Below, in pieces: positions 58,101 to 64,000 of a stretch of DNA of 64,000 nucleotides (positions within the stretch are counted from its first letter, which is position 1; each line of letters opens with the position of its first letter). This DNA is from Notospermus geniculatus. Lineage: Eukaryota > Nemertea > Pilidiophora > Heteronemertea > Lineidae. The position numbers were made by a program, and so were the translations under genes. The stretch is from assembly GCA_002633025.1 (NCBI GenBank), contig NMRB01000120.1, positions 469,685 through 533,684 of the forward strand, given 5' to 3'. The notes under the pieces are model-generated. The model was not told the DNA's origin. It worked only from the letters and a program-made list of their open reading frames with translations, and did not search any database.

Positions 58101-60642
58101 CATTATTCAAGCAGTATGTTTCAGCTCACGTGTACTTGTTCGTATATTTCTAGATATCGATGAATGTACGACCAACGTCGACACGTGCGAGGAAACCTGC
58201 CGCAACACGCAGGGGAGCTTCGTCTGCTCATGTCCTCAGGGTTACGTGCTGAATTCGGACGGAAGAACTTGCCGAGGTAAGTCGGAGGAGGGCACTTCTC
58301 TATCAAGGACTCCAAGTTCAGCCGCAAATTAATTTGTGGTCTCTATTCATATTGGCCTCTGTCATAAGGATCGACAGCATTTCATCGTGATTCCATTCAA
58401 TGAGACCTCTCAAATATTTTCAGACATCGATGAGTGCGCAACAAAGACCCACGACTGCCCGCAGGAATGTGTCAACACTCCTGGCTCTTACAAATGCTCC
58501 TGTGAAGAGGGTTTCGTTGGAGAACTTGGCAAATGCAAAGGCAAGTGAGACGCACTACTTATGCGAATCATGGCATTTTTTGTCAGTGGGTGCCAGATGC
58601 GAACGTTTTTTCACTAATCATGTTCTTTGTTATGAATTACAGATAAGGATGAATGTTCAGAGCAGCCAAATCTGTGTAAGCCAACGGGAACATGTCAGAA
58701 CATGCCAGGAGGATTCCAATGTTCATGCAGACGAGGTTTCGTGACTGATCAGACGGGAACAAGATGTGTTGGTAAGAACTTATCCTTGACAACCTCTTCG
58801 TTTGAATCAAAGAAAGAAAAAAGATCTACAGTTGTCAGAAACCATCAACGTTTCAAATTCCAATTCCAATTTGCATTTTCATCGTTTCAGATAATGACGA
58901 ATGTGCTGGTGGGCAACGTTGCCAGTATGGATGTCAGAATTTGCAAGGTGGCTACAAGTGTCAATGTCCCCCTGGTTTCATACAGCATCTCTATTGGAAC
59001 CAGTGCTTGGGTAAGTATTCCTGGGGCAAGTGCATCGAAATTCAGATCACTGACTGGCACATCCAAAGTGACTGGTATTCAGTTGGTCGGTCAACCTTGA
59101 AGCAGTCAATCTTGAAATGAACGATCCTGCCAAAGGATGAGAAGTGTCATGACACTAATGTTCTCTATTTAACCTTTTAGATCAGAATGAGTGCTCCACG
59201 CCAAACATCTGCGGAACTGGTACTTGCATCAACACCATCGGCAGCTACAGGTGTCACTGTAATAACGGTGGTACCTTCAATCCCCTCACCCAGTCATGCA
59301 GTTCTGCAGGAATTGGCCAGTGTAAGTACAAGCACAAGATGTTTGGCAGTTTCAGTGGGAATGATGAACTTATTTGCTGGGTGCTCCAACAGCACTCAAG
59401 AGGTGATAAAGTCGAGGGGTAGTAATTGTGTAAAACTTTTTCTTGCAGATGGACAATATGGAAATGATCGCTGTTTACAGAACCAGTGTAACTTTGGATG
59501 TGCTGGTCAAGGACAGGGTAGTGGATTTGGATGTGGTTGCCCCAACGGCTATCAGCCAGTTGGACAAGGGTAAGCTCTTCTTTTGTGTTTCTATCTGGAT
59601 TTTAATGATCCGAGTGAAGGACCTTTAAGTGTAGAAGTCTCTCCTGAGAATGGTCCCCACCCCCAGCTTTTGGTTTCATATGGAGATACTGTTCAAATCA
59701 GGCAACTTGTCATCCACCGCTTCTTATGTTTTCGTCCTGTTCCTATCCAGGCATTGTGTGACAACTATTAACCCAAGGGTCAGCGGCCAAATACAACCCA
59801 ACACTAACTATGACACCAACAGAAATTATCCACATGTTGCTAATCAGGGCAACACAGGCCTGACTGAAGGCGAAGGTTGTTATGGCTGTGATTCTAACGG
59901 TCGCCAAGGAGCAGCTGGACAGGAGTCAGGACCAAATGGAGGTGGAGGCTACAATGGTAATCGTGGAAACAATGGGAACAGCAATGGCTACTACCCCAAT
60001 TACGATTTCAACAATTTCCCAAGCCGACAGCTATACAGGACAAAGAGGTCTGCAAGATCTACCAGGGAAACAAGGGCTTGGACCAATGATGAAGTTGATG
60101 CCTTCCTGCAAGGCTTCCAGGAGCAGGACAACATGGTATGTAAAACGGAAGTAAGGACTGCAAATATGAATATGATTTTGACAAGGTGTGTGGTTTCAGG
60201 TCTTTAAATTTTGATTGGTTTACTTCAGGAGACCCCTGTTAAACGCAGACATCATCATCATCATCATCGCCGCCATCACAAGACTGAGAAAACTGCCAAC
60301 CAGAACAATGTCAATGAAGCAACAACACAGAAGAACAACGCCTCTCTTCCTGTCACATTGATACTGTATGAACAAGACGTCAAGGCCAACATGTCAATCA
60401 TGAGATTAACTCCAGCCATCAAGATGCTGAACTACAAACTCAAGTACAAGCTCATTGAAAGGGAACAGGGAGGAGCATTCAAACTAAAAGCTGACGAACA
60501 TGATGTTTTCTCGGTTGTGCTGAAAGAGGCTGTCAGACGTGGGTTCTATCATGTTGACATCTTCGGCAAGCCCATCAAAGCCGAGGATCGCCATTTACCA
60601 GACAAACACCTAGACGTCCAGCTTAAATTGTATGTCATCTGA
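31043..60642 (+). CDS. Fibrillin, complete gene, 66 coding exons, about 2,970 aa
   Basis: Extracellular microfibril backbone protein that also tethers TGF-beta/BMP complexes. Domain order: signal peptide, N-terminal unique region, EGF1-3, hybrid 1, EGF, TB1, short linker, EGF4, 5 cbEGF, TB2, 3 cbEGF, hybrid 2, cbEGF, TB3, 12 cbEGF, TB4, 2 cbEGF, TB5, 7 cbEGF, TB6, 5 cbEGF, TB7, 7 EGF, C-terminal domain. That is 47 EGF-like, 7 TB and 2 hybrid domains, the vertebrate fibrillin totals (human FBN1 is 2,871 aa). Seven TB domains exclude LTBP, and the TB and hybrid domains exclude Notch and fibulin. All junctions are in phase: intron 1 is phase 2, the next 62 are phase 1, the last two phase 2 and phase 0. 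The coding total is 8,913 nt. One exon (35518-35562) may be optional. Introns are short (often 150-300 bp) in the 3' two thirds and long near the 5' end. Exon blocks are listed below. Confidence 0.96.
33052..33164. other. Assembly gap (113 N)
   Basis: Lies in fibrillin intron 1, directly before a GTGTTAA-rich inverted repeat that probably caused the break. Confidence 0.99.
33165..33346. repeat. GGTGTT/AACACC inverted-repeat cluster
   Basis: GGTGTTAACTTAACACC (33208), CCGTACGG within ACACCACCGTACGGTGTT (33221), ACACCAAAAGTTGGTGTT (33248) and GGTGTTAAAGTTAACACC (33290) form a chain of short palindromes, ending near TTTTTTACTGTG. This resembles a MITE built from GGTGTT words; its left end is lost in the gap. 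Confidence 0.65.
34450..37224 (+). CDS. Fibrillin exons 2-6: N-terminal unique region and EGF1-3
   Basis: Exons 34450-34544, 34790-34888, 35518-35562, 36431-36553 and 37129-37224. Exon 2 begins [18 protein letters not shown], the four-cysteine fibrillin unique N-terminal (FUN) motif needed for microfibril assembly. Exon 3 gives EGF1 ([10 protein letters not shown] ... CYC ... PCG). Exon 5 gives EGF2 ([11 protein letters not shown] ... [12 protein letters not shown]) and exon 6 EGF3 ([11 protein letters not shown] ... [12 protein letters not shown]). Exon 4 (15 codons) adds one unpaired cysteine with no counterpart in human fibrillin; both its introns are phase 1, so skipping it leaves a frame that aligns better. 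It may be a cassette exon or a false call. Confidence 0.88.
37631..37828 (+). CDS. Fibrillin exon 7: hybrid domain 1
   Basis: Single 198-nt exon encoding [13 protein letters not shown] ... [15 protein letters not shown] ... [12 protein letters not shown] ... NQCV. It has nine cysteines, including the odd free one characteristic of fibrillin hybrid 1, which in human is proposed to form intermolecular disulfides and to bind LTBPs. Flanked by phase-1 introns. Confidence 0.95.
38001..38150. repeat. Array of eight CACCGCGGTG palindromes at 20-bp period
   Basis: CACCGCGGTG occurs at 38001, 38021, 38042, 38062, 38082, 38101, 38121 and 38141: spacings 20, 21, 20, 20, 19, 20, 20. Linkers are degenerate (AATGTTTC-like) while the 10-bp palindrome is invariant in all eight. 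It sits in the 2.3-kb intron after hybrid 1 and ends four bases before a single N (38155). It is not a CRISPR array: the repeat is too short and the linkers are not unique spacers. Confidence 0.95.
40144..41111 (+). CDS. Fibrillin exons 8-10: EGF, TB1 and linker
   Basis: Exon 40144-40272 encodes one EGF ([18 protein letters not shown]...) whose start lacks the D-x-D-E calcium motif; human fibrillin has two cbEGFs here. Exon 40394-40540 plus the start of 40977-41111 form TB1 with the CCC triplet ([12 protein letters not shown]) and eight cysteines. The rest of 40977-41111 is a short Gly/Pro/Thr-rich linker ([20 protein letters not shown]) replacing the long proline-rich hinge of fibrillin-1. 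The donor of the last exon (GTTAGC) is weak. Confidence 0.9.
41779..44232 (+). CDS. Fibrillin exons 11-16: EGF4 and five cbEGFs
   Basis: Exons 41779-41907 (EGF4, [18 protein letters not shown], no calcium motif as in human), 42179-42304 ([11 protein letters not shown]), 43029-43151 ([11 protein letters not shown]), 43399-43524 ([12 protein letters not shown]), 43784-43906 ([11 protein letters not shown]) and 44104-44232 ([13 protein letters not shown]). Each domain is one exon with phase-1 borders. Human fibrillin-1 has four cbEGFs here, so one domain is extra; with one fewer upstream the total stays at 47. Confidence 0.95.
42480..42789. repeat. 44-bp minisatellite, about seven copies
   Basis: Units starting at 42480, 42531, 42573, 42617, 42661, 42705 and 42749 share TTGCTTATGGCATTGCATAA followed by TTATAC and CCTTTACACCATCCA; the central three are nearly identical and the outer ones degenerate. 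It lies wholly in the intron between the first two cbEGF exons of this block. Confidence 0.95.
44415..44639 (+). CDS. Fibrillin exon 17: TB2
   Basis: [17 protein letters not shown] ... [18 protein letters not shown] ... [16 protein letters not shown]. Eight cysteines in TB order with the CCC triplet; the C-terminal part (EYDQLC) is in the same exon, unlike TB4-TB7 here, which are split. The last bases are ambiguous because GT repeats (GGTGATGGTGGGT); I choose the phase-1 donor at 44640. Confidence 0.93.
44848..45664 (+). CDS. Fibrillin exons 18-20: cbEGF7-9
   Basis: Exons 44848-44973 ([12 protein letters not shown]), 45266-45391 ([12 protein letters not shown]) and 45536-45664 ([12 protein letters not shown]). 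All three have the calcium-binding start and the aromatic residue before Cys4. They correspond one to one with human cbEGF7-9. Confidence 0.96.
45810..46138 (+). CDS. Fibrillin exons 21-22: hybrid domain 2
   Basis: Exon 45810-45944 ([13 protein letters not shown] ... [20 protein letters not shown]) and exon 46091-46138 ([14 protein letters not shown]). A CC pair instead of CCC and an EGF-like end identify the hybrid fold; eight cysteines match human hybrid 2. Confidence 0.94.
46392..46830 (+). CDS. Fibrillin exons 23-24: cbEGF10 and TB3 (N-terminal part)
   Basis: Exon 46392-46517 encodes [12 protein letters not shown]...; exon 46684-46830 encodes TB3 up to CEACPSSGS, with [15 protein letters not shown]. 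The last TB3 cysteine (EFKKLC) is on the next exon. Order matches human. Confidence 0.95.
47034..50953 (+). CDS. Fibrillin exons 25-35: TB3 end and cbEGF11-22
   Basis: Exons 47034-47216, 47428-47553, 47921-48046, 48198-48446, 48858-48983, 49190-49318, 49502-49624, 49896-50018, 50225-50350, 50588-50713 and 50831-50953 encode twelve cbEGFs, the longest uninterrupted run, as in human. Exon 25 joins the TB3 tail to cbEGF11. Exon 28 (249 nt) encodes cbEGF14 and 15 together, an apparent intron loss. cbEGF18 (49502-49624) carries RGD at 49600-49608 in the last loop (GFRGDGFVC). cbEGF12 keeps the [10 protein letters not shown]-like signature seen in human (ESGFMMMKNCM), which supports one-to-one orthology of domains. 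Confidence 0.96.
48700..48800 (+). mobile_element. tRNA(Ser/Leu)-like SINE head in a fibrillin intron
   Basis: TGGCCTAGTGGTTAAGGCG at 48709-48727 is a near-perfect tRNA D-arm/A box of the Ser/Leu type, and GGATTCGAGTC at 48774-48784 is a B box; the 54-base spacing fits class II tRNAs with a long variable arm. I cannot pair a clean acceptor stem or anticodon arm, so a tRNA-derived SINE or pseudogene is more likely than a working tRNA. Confidence 0.6.
51112..51461 (+). CDS. Fibrillin exons 36-37: TB4
   Basis: Exon 51112-51279 ([15 protein letters not shown] ... [22 protein letters not shown]) and exon 51393-51461 ([19 protein letters not shown]). Human fibrillins carry the integrin-binding RGD in the loop after CYLD of TB4; the matching loop here ([12 protein letters not shown]) has none. 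The tail [10 protein letters not shown] is nearly the same as human. Confidence 0.95.
51653..52054 (+). CDS. Fibrillin exons 38-39: cbEGF23-24
   Basis: Exons 51653-51778 ([17 protein letters not shown]) and 51926-52054 ([18 protein letters not shown]). Both have calcium motifs. They are the two domains between TB4 and TB5, as in human. Confidence 0.96.
52297..52761 (+). CDS. Fibrillin exons 40-41: TB5
   Basis: Exon 52297-52464 ([16 protein letters not shown] ... [19 protein letters not shown]) and exon 52690-52761 ([20 protein letters not shown]). In human, TB5 is the heparin- and ADAMTSL-binding region altered in acromelic dysplasias. Confidence 0.95.
53026..55007 (+). CDS. Fibrillin exons 42-48: cbEGF25-31
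   Basis: Exons 53026-53151, 53388-53516, 53674-53796, 53894-54016, 54292-54420, 54608-54733 and 54885-55007, one cbEGF each. Calcium motifs are DLNEC, DIDEC, NIDEC, DINEC, DVDEC, DVDEC and DVNEC; the third starts with N because exon 43 ends in A rather than G before its donor. The acceptor at 54608 (CACCTTAAAG) is poor in pyrimidines next to the AG but has a T-rich stretch upstream. Confidence 0.96.
55217..55578 (+). CDS. Fibrillin exons 49-50: TB6
   Basis: Exon 55217-55372 ([16 protein letters not shown] ... [22 protein letters not shown]) and exon 55516-55578 ([19 protein letters not shown]). Eight cysteines; it aligns with human TB6 (CYAKFEGGKC, QECCC). Confidence 0.95.
55719..57124 (+). 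CDS. Fibrillin exons 51-55: cbEGF32-36
   Basis: Exons 55719-55844, 56017-56136, 56401-56523, 56719-56841 and 56999-57124. cbEGF34 ([19 protein letters not shown]) keeps the short C2-C3 loop CAFRC of its human counterpart. All have calcium motifs. The acceptor at 56999 (CTCTTGAAG) is atypical but in phase. Confidence 0.95.
57262..57653 (+). CDS. Fibrillin exons 56-57: TB7
   Basis: Exon 57262-57414 ([16 protein letters not shown] ... [19 protein letters not shown]) and exon 57600-57653 ([18 protein letters not shown]). Last of seven TB domains. Confidence 0.95.
57889..59569 (+). CDS. Fibrillin exons 58-64: the last seven EGF domains
   Basis: Exons 57889-58014, 58154-58276, 58424-58540, 58643-58771, 58891-59010, 59181-59321 and 59449-59569. 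Exon 60 ends at a GC donor (AAAG|GCAAGT). Domain 41 keeps the human-like [11 protein letters not shown]. The last domain (exons 64-65) is glycine-rich ([14 protein letters not shown]) and has lost the calcium motif (YGNDRC). Exon 64 ends in phase 2, completing GQGHCV on exon 65 as in human. Confidence 0.94.
59751..60642 (+). CDS. Fibrillin exons 65-66: C-terminal unique region and asprosin-equivalent propeptide
   Basis: Exon 59751-60135 ends the last EGF and encodes a Gly/Asn-rich stretch with a CYGC pair (human CYEC), then the furin site RTKR at 60037-60048. Exon 60229-60642 continues to the stop. The released C-terminal fragment would be about 166 aa (human asprosin is 140 aa and is likewise encoded by the last two exons). 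It contains a [14 protein letters not shown] cluster (H6 at 60250-60267), candidate N-glycosylation sites NAS and NMS, and a conserved beta-rich end ([20 protein letters not shown] ... DVQLKLYVI). Fibrillin C-terminal processing by furin is needed for secretion and assembly. Confidence 0.94.
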
Positions 60643-62320
60643 TTGGGATCTCAAGGGTTTCGACTGGCCCAATTTGGGACTAATCCACTTTTTATAAAAT
60701 GCATAATAGTACTGTTTAAGAATGAAAGACATGCACTGGATGGTGGATTCATGTCCCATTTATCTACCCTGTCACATAATGCTCAAAGTTTGCTAACAAA
60801 CATTAGCCTGTGTCTTCCATGTATTCAGTGCACTAAATCACAGTGTGTGTGAGTTCATGCCAGGATTGATTTACGGAATTGGTAGCTCGTAATGGATATT
60901 CTGTTATTTAGTATTGTACAGAACTGATGCCTGATACTTGTATTACAGTAGAGTTTTAGTAGTAGAGTTTCCACTTTTATATAGATTGGGAATTGGAATT
61001 GTTCAATGGCTTACTAACTAGAATATCAAGGAGACATAACCTTAGGACCTGTTTGATGTGGATGAGTTCAGCCAGCTGGCAAGCGACCTTCACTGGAAGT
61101 TGCCACAGGAATGTTCAAAATGTTGCTCTGCAACTGAAGTATGATGGCAGAACTTATGATGAGGGACATGATAATCTCAAGTCTTTGGGGTTCTTCGTTA
61201 TGTATACCGCATGATAATGCAGAGGTCCAGCAGGAATGGAAAAAGCACTCAGCATGGTAGATTTAACATGTAATATTTTGCATAGAATGATGAGAATTCA
61301 TGTTGTTGTAGTTGGCTCTTGCAAAATCAATGATGACAAAAGCAAAGCACTGGCCGCAAACTTACATGTAACTGTCAACTATCAACCTAACTTTTGGCAA
61401 GTTAGGCACGTTTTAGCTGCCCGTGGCAGCACAATATAAATCTTTTGGTACATGTCATGGTACATGTCATGCATGTATAGCCTACAACATGCAGTTTGTT
61501 GCCTTGCCTAGCTTCACAATGGAAAACTTGCATATTGTAGAGTGCTGTTATGTACAAGTAGGCTAGTCTTACCTGTCTTAAATATAGTTTGTGTTTTGCA
61601 AATTGCCTGAACGCGTAGAAGCCTGGCCAGTAAACATTGCAGAGATGAAAATTTGGACAAAGAGTGCGTCTTTTAGAACTATTTTCTTTTTAATGAAATT
61701 CGGGAAGCATATATTGCATAGAATGTCTTGTTGATAGGACAAATTTTTATTCATAATGACACAGTTTATGATGCAAATTTTACAAATTGAGTAGAACTGT
61801 GAGGGATATAGGGTCAAAGAGAAGCCTGGTTGCTATAAAACACATGAATTACCTCCATAAATGGGAAATTCAGCAATCTCCAATAAAAAAACATTTGTTC
61901 GACGGCTTCCGAATTCAATTGTGAAAGTTGGCTATTCAATCTAGTCAAAATAACCCAGATAGGGCAGTCTCTGGTTCACTGCCCAACTATTCTTATGCGC
62001 TGAACTTTTTCAAACCCTAGCTCCCAGAAACACTGTGGTAGGCCTATTCTAGATGTTTGCTCAATCATTCACTGGAAACTTGAAACTATGCAACAATGTA
62101 AAAACTGTCTGTATATGTCTTTGAAGAATGAATTCATGACGGAATAAAATTATACTTTAACAGACGAAGGCTCCAGAGTTATTTGTATCAATTTACGCTT
62201 GTGCACCTTTCAGGGTTTGAGAGTAGTTTGGCGGAAACGTTTGATATCTTGTCCGAACCTTCATTGACGTGGGTTTTAGGAACGATTCTGTGTCGGCTGT
62301 CAGAGCTTCACCGATCATAT
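60643..62320. other. Convergent 3' region of fibrillin and the membrane-protein gene
   Basis: No gene was recognised. Plus-strand AATAAA at 62143-62148 and at 61882-61887 are candidate fibrillin polyadenylation signals; TTTATT at 61746-61751 is a candidate for the minus-strand gene. If both distal signals are used, the two transcripts overlap tail to tail. Confidence 0.5.
62143..62148 (+). promoter_or_regulatory. Candidate fibrillin polyadenylation signal
   Basis: AATAAA 1.5 kb after the fibrillin stop, in an A/T-rich context. An alternative is 61882-61887. Confidence 0.4.
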
Positions 62321-63841
62321 TCAATACCTTCTTCCGTCAACATGGTCCGGAACGTCATTGGAAGGCTGGGATTCCGAAGGATTCTCTGTTTTCATCTCTG
62401 TCATCTGAAAACTTTGCTTAGACTGCAAATCCTCAGGATGTGAGGCCTTGGAAGGTGGGGCAGGTGATAGATGCGGCTTCCAAAACTGCCACCAACGTTC
62501 CCTCAAATCATTCGTCTTCCTTGTTGGAAAGGATTCTGGGTTGGCTGGGATCTCTACTGCTTGAGCCTCCACATCTTCCGTTGGTTCTTTTGAATCCACA
62601 TCTTCCGTCGGTTCCTTTATTGAATCCTCTTTTTTCACATCATCCTTTTCTGTGTTATCAGATTCTTTGGTCAGTTCCTCCTGCAGGTCAGGTTCGGGAG
62701 TTTCTTTCGGAGGGAGACCAAACAGAACCTCGCTTGCCATGACCATTAGGACGACGGAAGACACGAAGCACACCGTGGCAACAAACTCGATGAATATGCT
62801 GGCGTAAAATACAGACTGAAAGGCGAGATAGGATTAATCCAATAAGTCGACCAAGTATGTCAACCGCGGGTTCAGAATCGAGCCTATCAGAAAGCAACAC
62901 GCGAACAGGACAAATTAAATCATTTGGATTGGATGACCTACAAATTTCCTCAGTATGATTGGTCCGTGCGCAACGGCAGGACCGGCGAAAAAGGAACGGC
63001 AGTCGCTGATTGGACAATTTAATGTGCGGTCGAGACCAGGGATGGACAATACATGCTTAACCAGGGACACTTTTGACAGCTCAGCTCTTACAGAGATTTA
63101 TTCCTTGCAGATCATTTTGTTGACATCATGAGTTACACAATGAGCTGCTTGAATGACATAAAGTACAAATTAGTTCATACATCAGACGTCAATCAATCAG
63201 TTAAAATGTTTAGCTTCCCTGATGACTTACCTTGTCATTATTCTTAATTGCTTTATCGATGTCGAGTCCTCGAGTTATCACCTAAAATATAAGAGTAGGC
63301 CTAAGCATGTACAGTCAAGAACTGGTCACTGAATTTTTGTCTGTCACTCTGGTAATGAAACTTTAGGTGATGTCGTTCGCTAGGCTGATATATTCGAAAC
63401 CTACGTTTGTCATACCTGAGCTATAGCCATACCAATAACCAGAGGCGATACGATGAAGCATGCAACCGTACTCCCTCTCGATCTAGGTTTCGTACCATCA
63501 AGTGGGGAGGATGCGTTGGAACCAGCAACGAAAGCGACAATGCCAACGGAGACGTATACTAGGAGGGCGACGCCGAATTCCACCGCCCCGATCCCGATTC
63601 GGAGGGCGAGCAGAACACAAAGCAAGTTTAGCATAGCTGCGTAAATCAAAATGATTCCGACGAATCTCGCCGAAGGGCTTATATTTTCTAGATGGCATTG
63701 GCTTTCTTCTGCACCCTTCTGACGTTTCTTTGATGATCGCCAGTGTGCGAGGATGACCATACCGACTTGGCGCGTGAAGTAGAGGGCCGATAGCAAGCAG
63801 ACGGCTACCAGGGCAATAAGAAAGATATTCATGGTGTAAAT
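62321..63841 (-). CDS. Unrecognised multi-pass membrane protein, three exons seen
   Basis: Exons 63841-63416, 63281-63231 and 62815-62321, all with phase-0 junctions and good splice sites. If translation starts at the ATG at 63832-63830 the product is 320 aa; an acceptor at 63842 shows that at least one more exon lies to the right, which may be untranslated. Hydrophobic segments: MNIFLIALVAVCLLSALYF, FVGIILIYAAMLNLLCVLLA, FGVALLVYVSVGIVAFVAG, VACFIVSPLVIGMAIAQV and FYASIFIEFVATVCFVSSVV. A charged cytoplasmic-type tail follows with a duplicated SKEPTEDV/KEPTEDV motif. The stretch LDIDKAIKNNDKSVFYASIF faintly recalls the last segment of TMEM179, which I do not consider enough for a name. Confidence 0.62.
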
Positions 63842-64000
63842 CTGAAATGATAAATATTGTACCAATATAGTATGTGTTTCTAGCTTTAGAGAAATGTTAT
63901 GACCCTTTTTCTGAAAATATCGAGGCTCACTGCCATGAGTGACAATCTCTACCAATTATCAGCCGTTTCTGTGACTGAGTTGGAACTCTCCTTACCCCGT

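Noticed and set aside
60250-60267. Cloning-vector His tag contamination
   Set aside because: The six CAT codons lie inside a spliced exon, in frame, flanked on both sides by fibrillin C-terminal sequence.
31043-60642. LTBP, Notch or fibulin instead of fibrillin
   Set aside because: Seven TB and two hybrid domains, the PNVCGG N-terminal domain and the fibrillin C-terminal domain are present; LTBPs have fewer TB domains, and Notch and fibulin have none.

Overview
This is eukaryotic genomic DNA: spliced genes, long introns, fold-back elements, tRNA-derived repeats and assembly gaps. Gene content (a fibrillin laid out like the vertebrate ones, a MARCH2/3-type ubiquitin ligase, a two-pore potassium channel) and frequent 'aggcctac'-type words suggest a marine invertebrate deuterostome, such as an echinoderm, hemichordate or cephalochordate. 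That placement is inference; the clade cannot be fixed from this sequence alone.

Layout. At 1-265 is a fold-back element cut by the window edge. At 3594-4270 (+) is the last coding exon of a two-pore-domain K+ channel, whose earlier exons lie upstream. 4271-11442 looks gene-free, with two inverted-repeat elements. From 11472 to about 22622 (+) is an unrecognised gene of seven or eight exons with compatible phases, holding a SINE-like copy, a 28-bp VNTR that runs into a gap, and a MITE-like element. On the minus strand, 26230-23940 is a complete four-exon RING-CH (MARCH2/3-type) membrane E3 ligase with a very long C-terminal tail and a PDZ-ligand end. 26231-31042 is repetitive: a ~1-kb segment occurs twice, separated by a perfect 91-bp-arm palindrome.

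The dominant feature is a complete fibrillin gene on the + strand, 31043-60642. I could place 66 coding exons, every junction in phase, giving about 2,970 residues: signal peptide, N-terminal unique region, 47 EGF-like domains, 7 TB domains, 2 hybrid domains, a short linker, and a C-terminal propeptide behind a furin site. From the second hybrid-domain region onward the domain order matches human fibrillin-1 one for one. Distinctive points are an RGD in cbEGF18 rather than TB4, a histidine/arginine-rich insert in the asprosin-equivalent propeptide, one GC-AG intron, and an array of eight CACCGCGGTG palindromes at a 20-bp period in an intron.

At the right edge (63841-62321, minus) is a multi-pass membrane protein gene, convergent with fibrillin.

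How the genes relate: fibrillin makes extracellular microfibrils, the MARCH protein ubiquitinates membrane cargo, and the K2P channel sets leak current, so there is no shared pathway. The notable relation is positional: fibrillin beside a MARCH2/3 gene recalls the FBN3-MARCHF2 and FBN2-MARCHF3 neighbourhoods in human. I found no undescribed defence-type or operon-like system.
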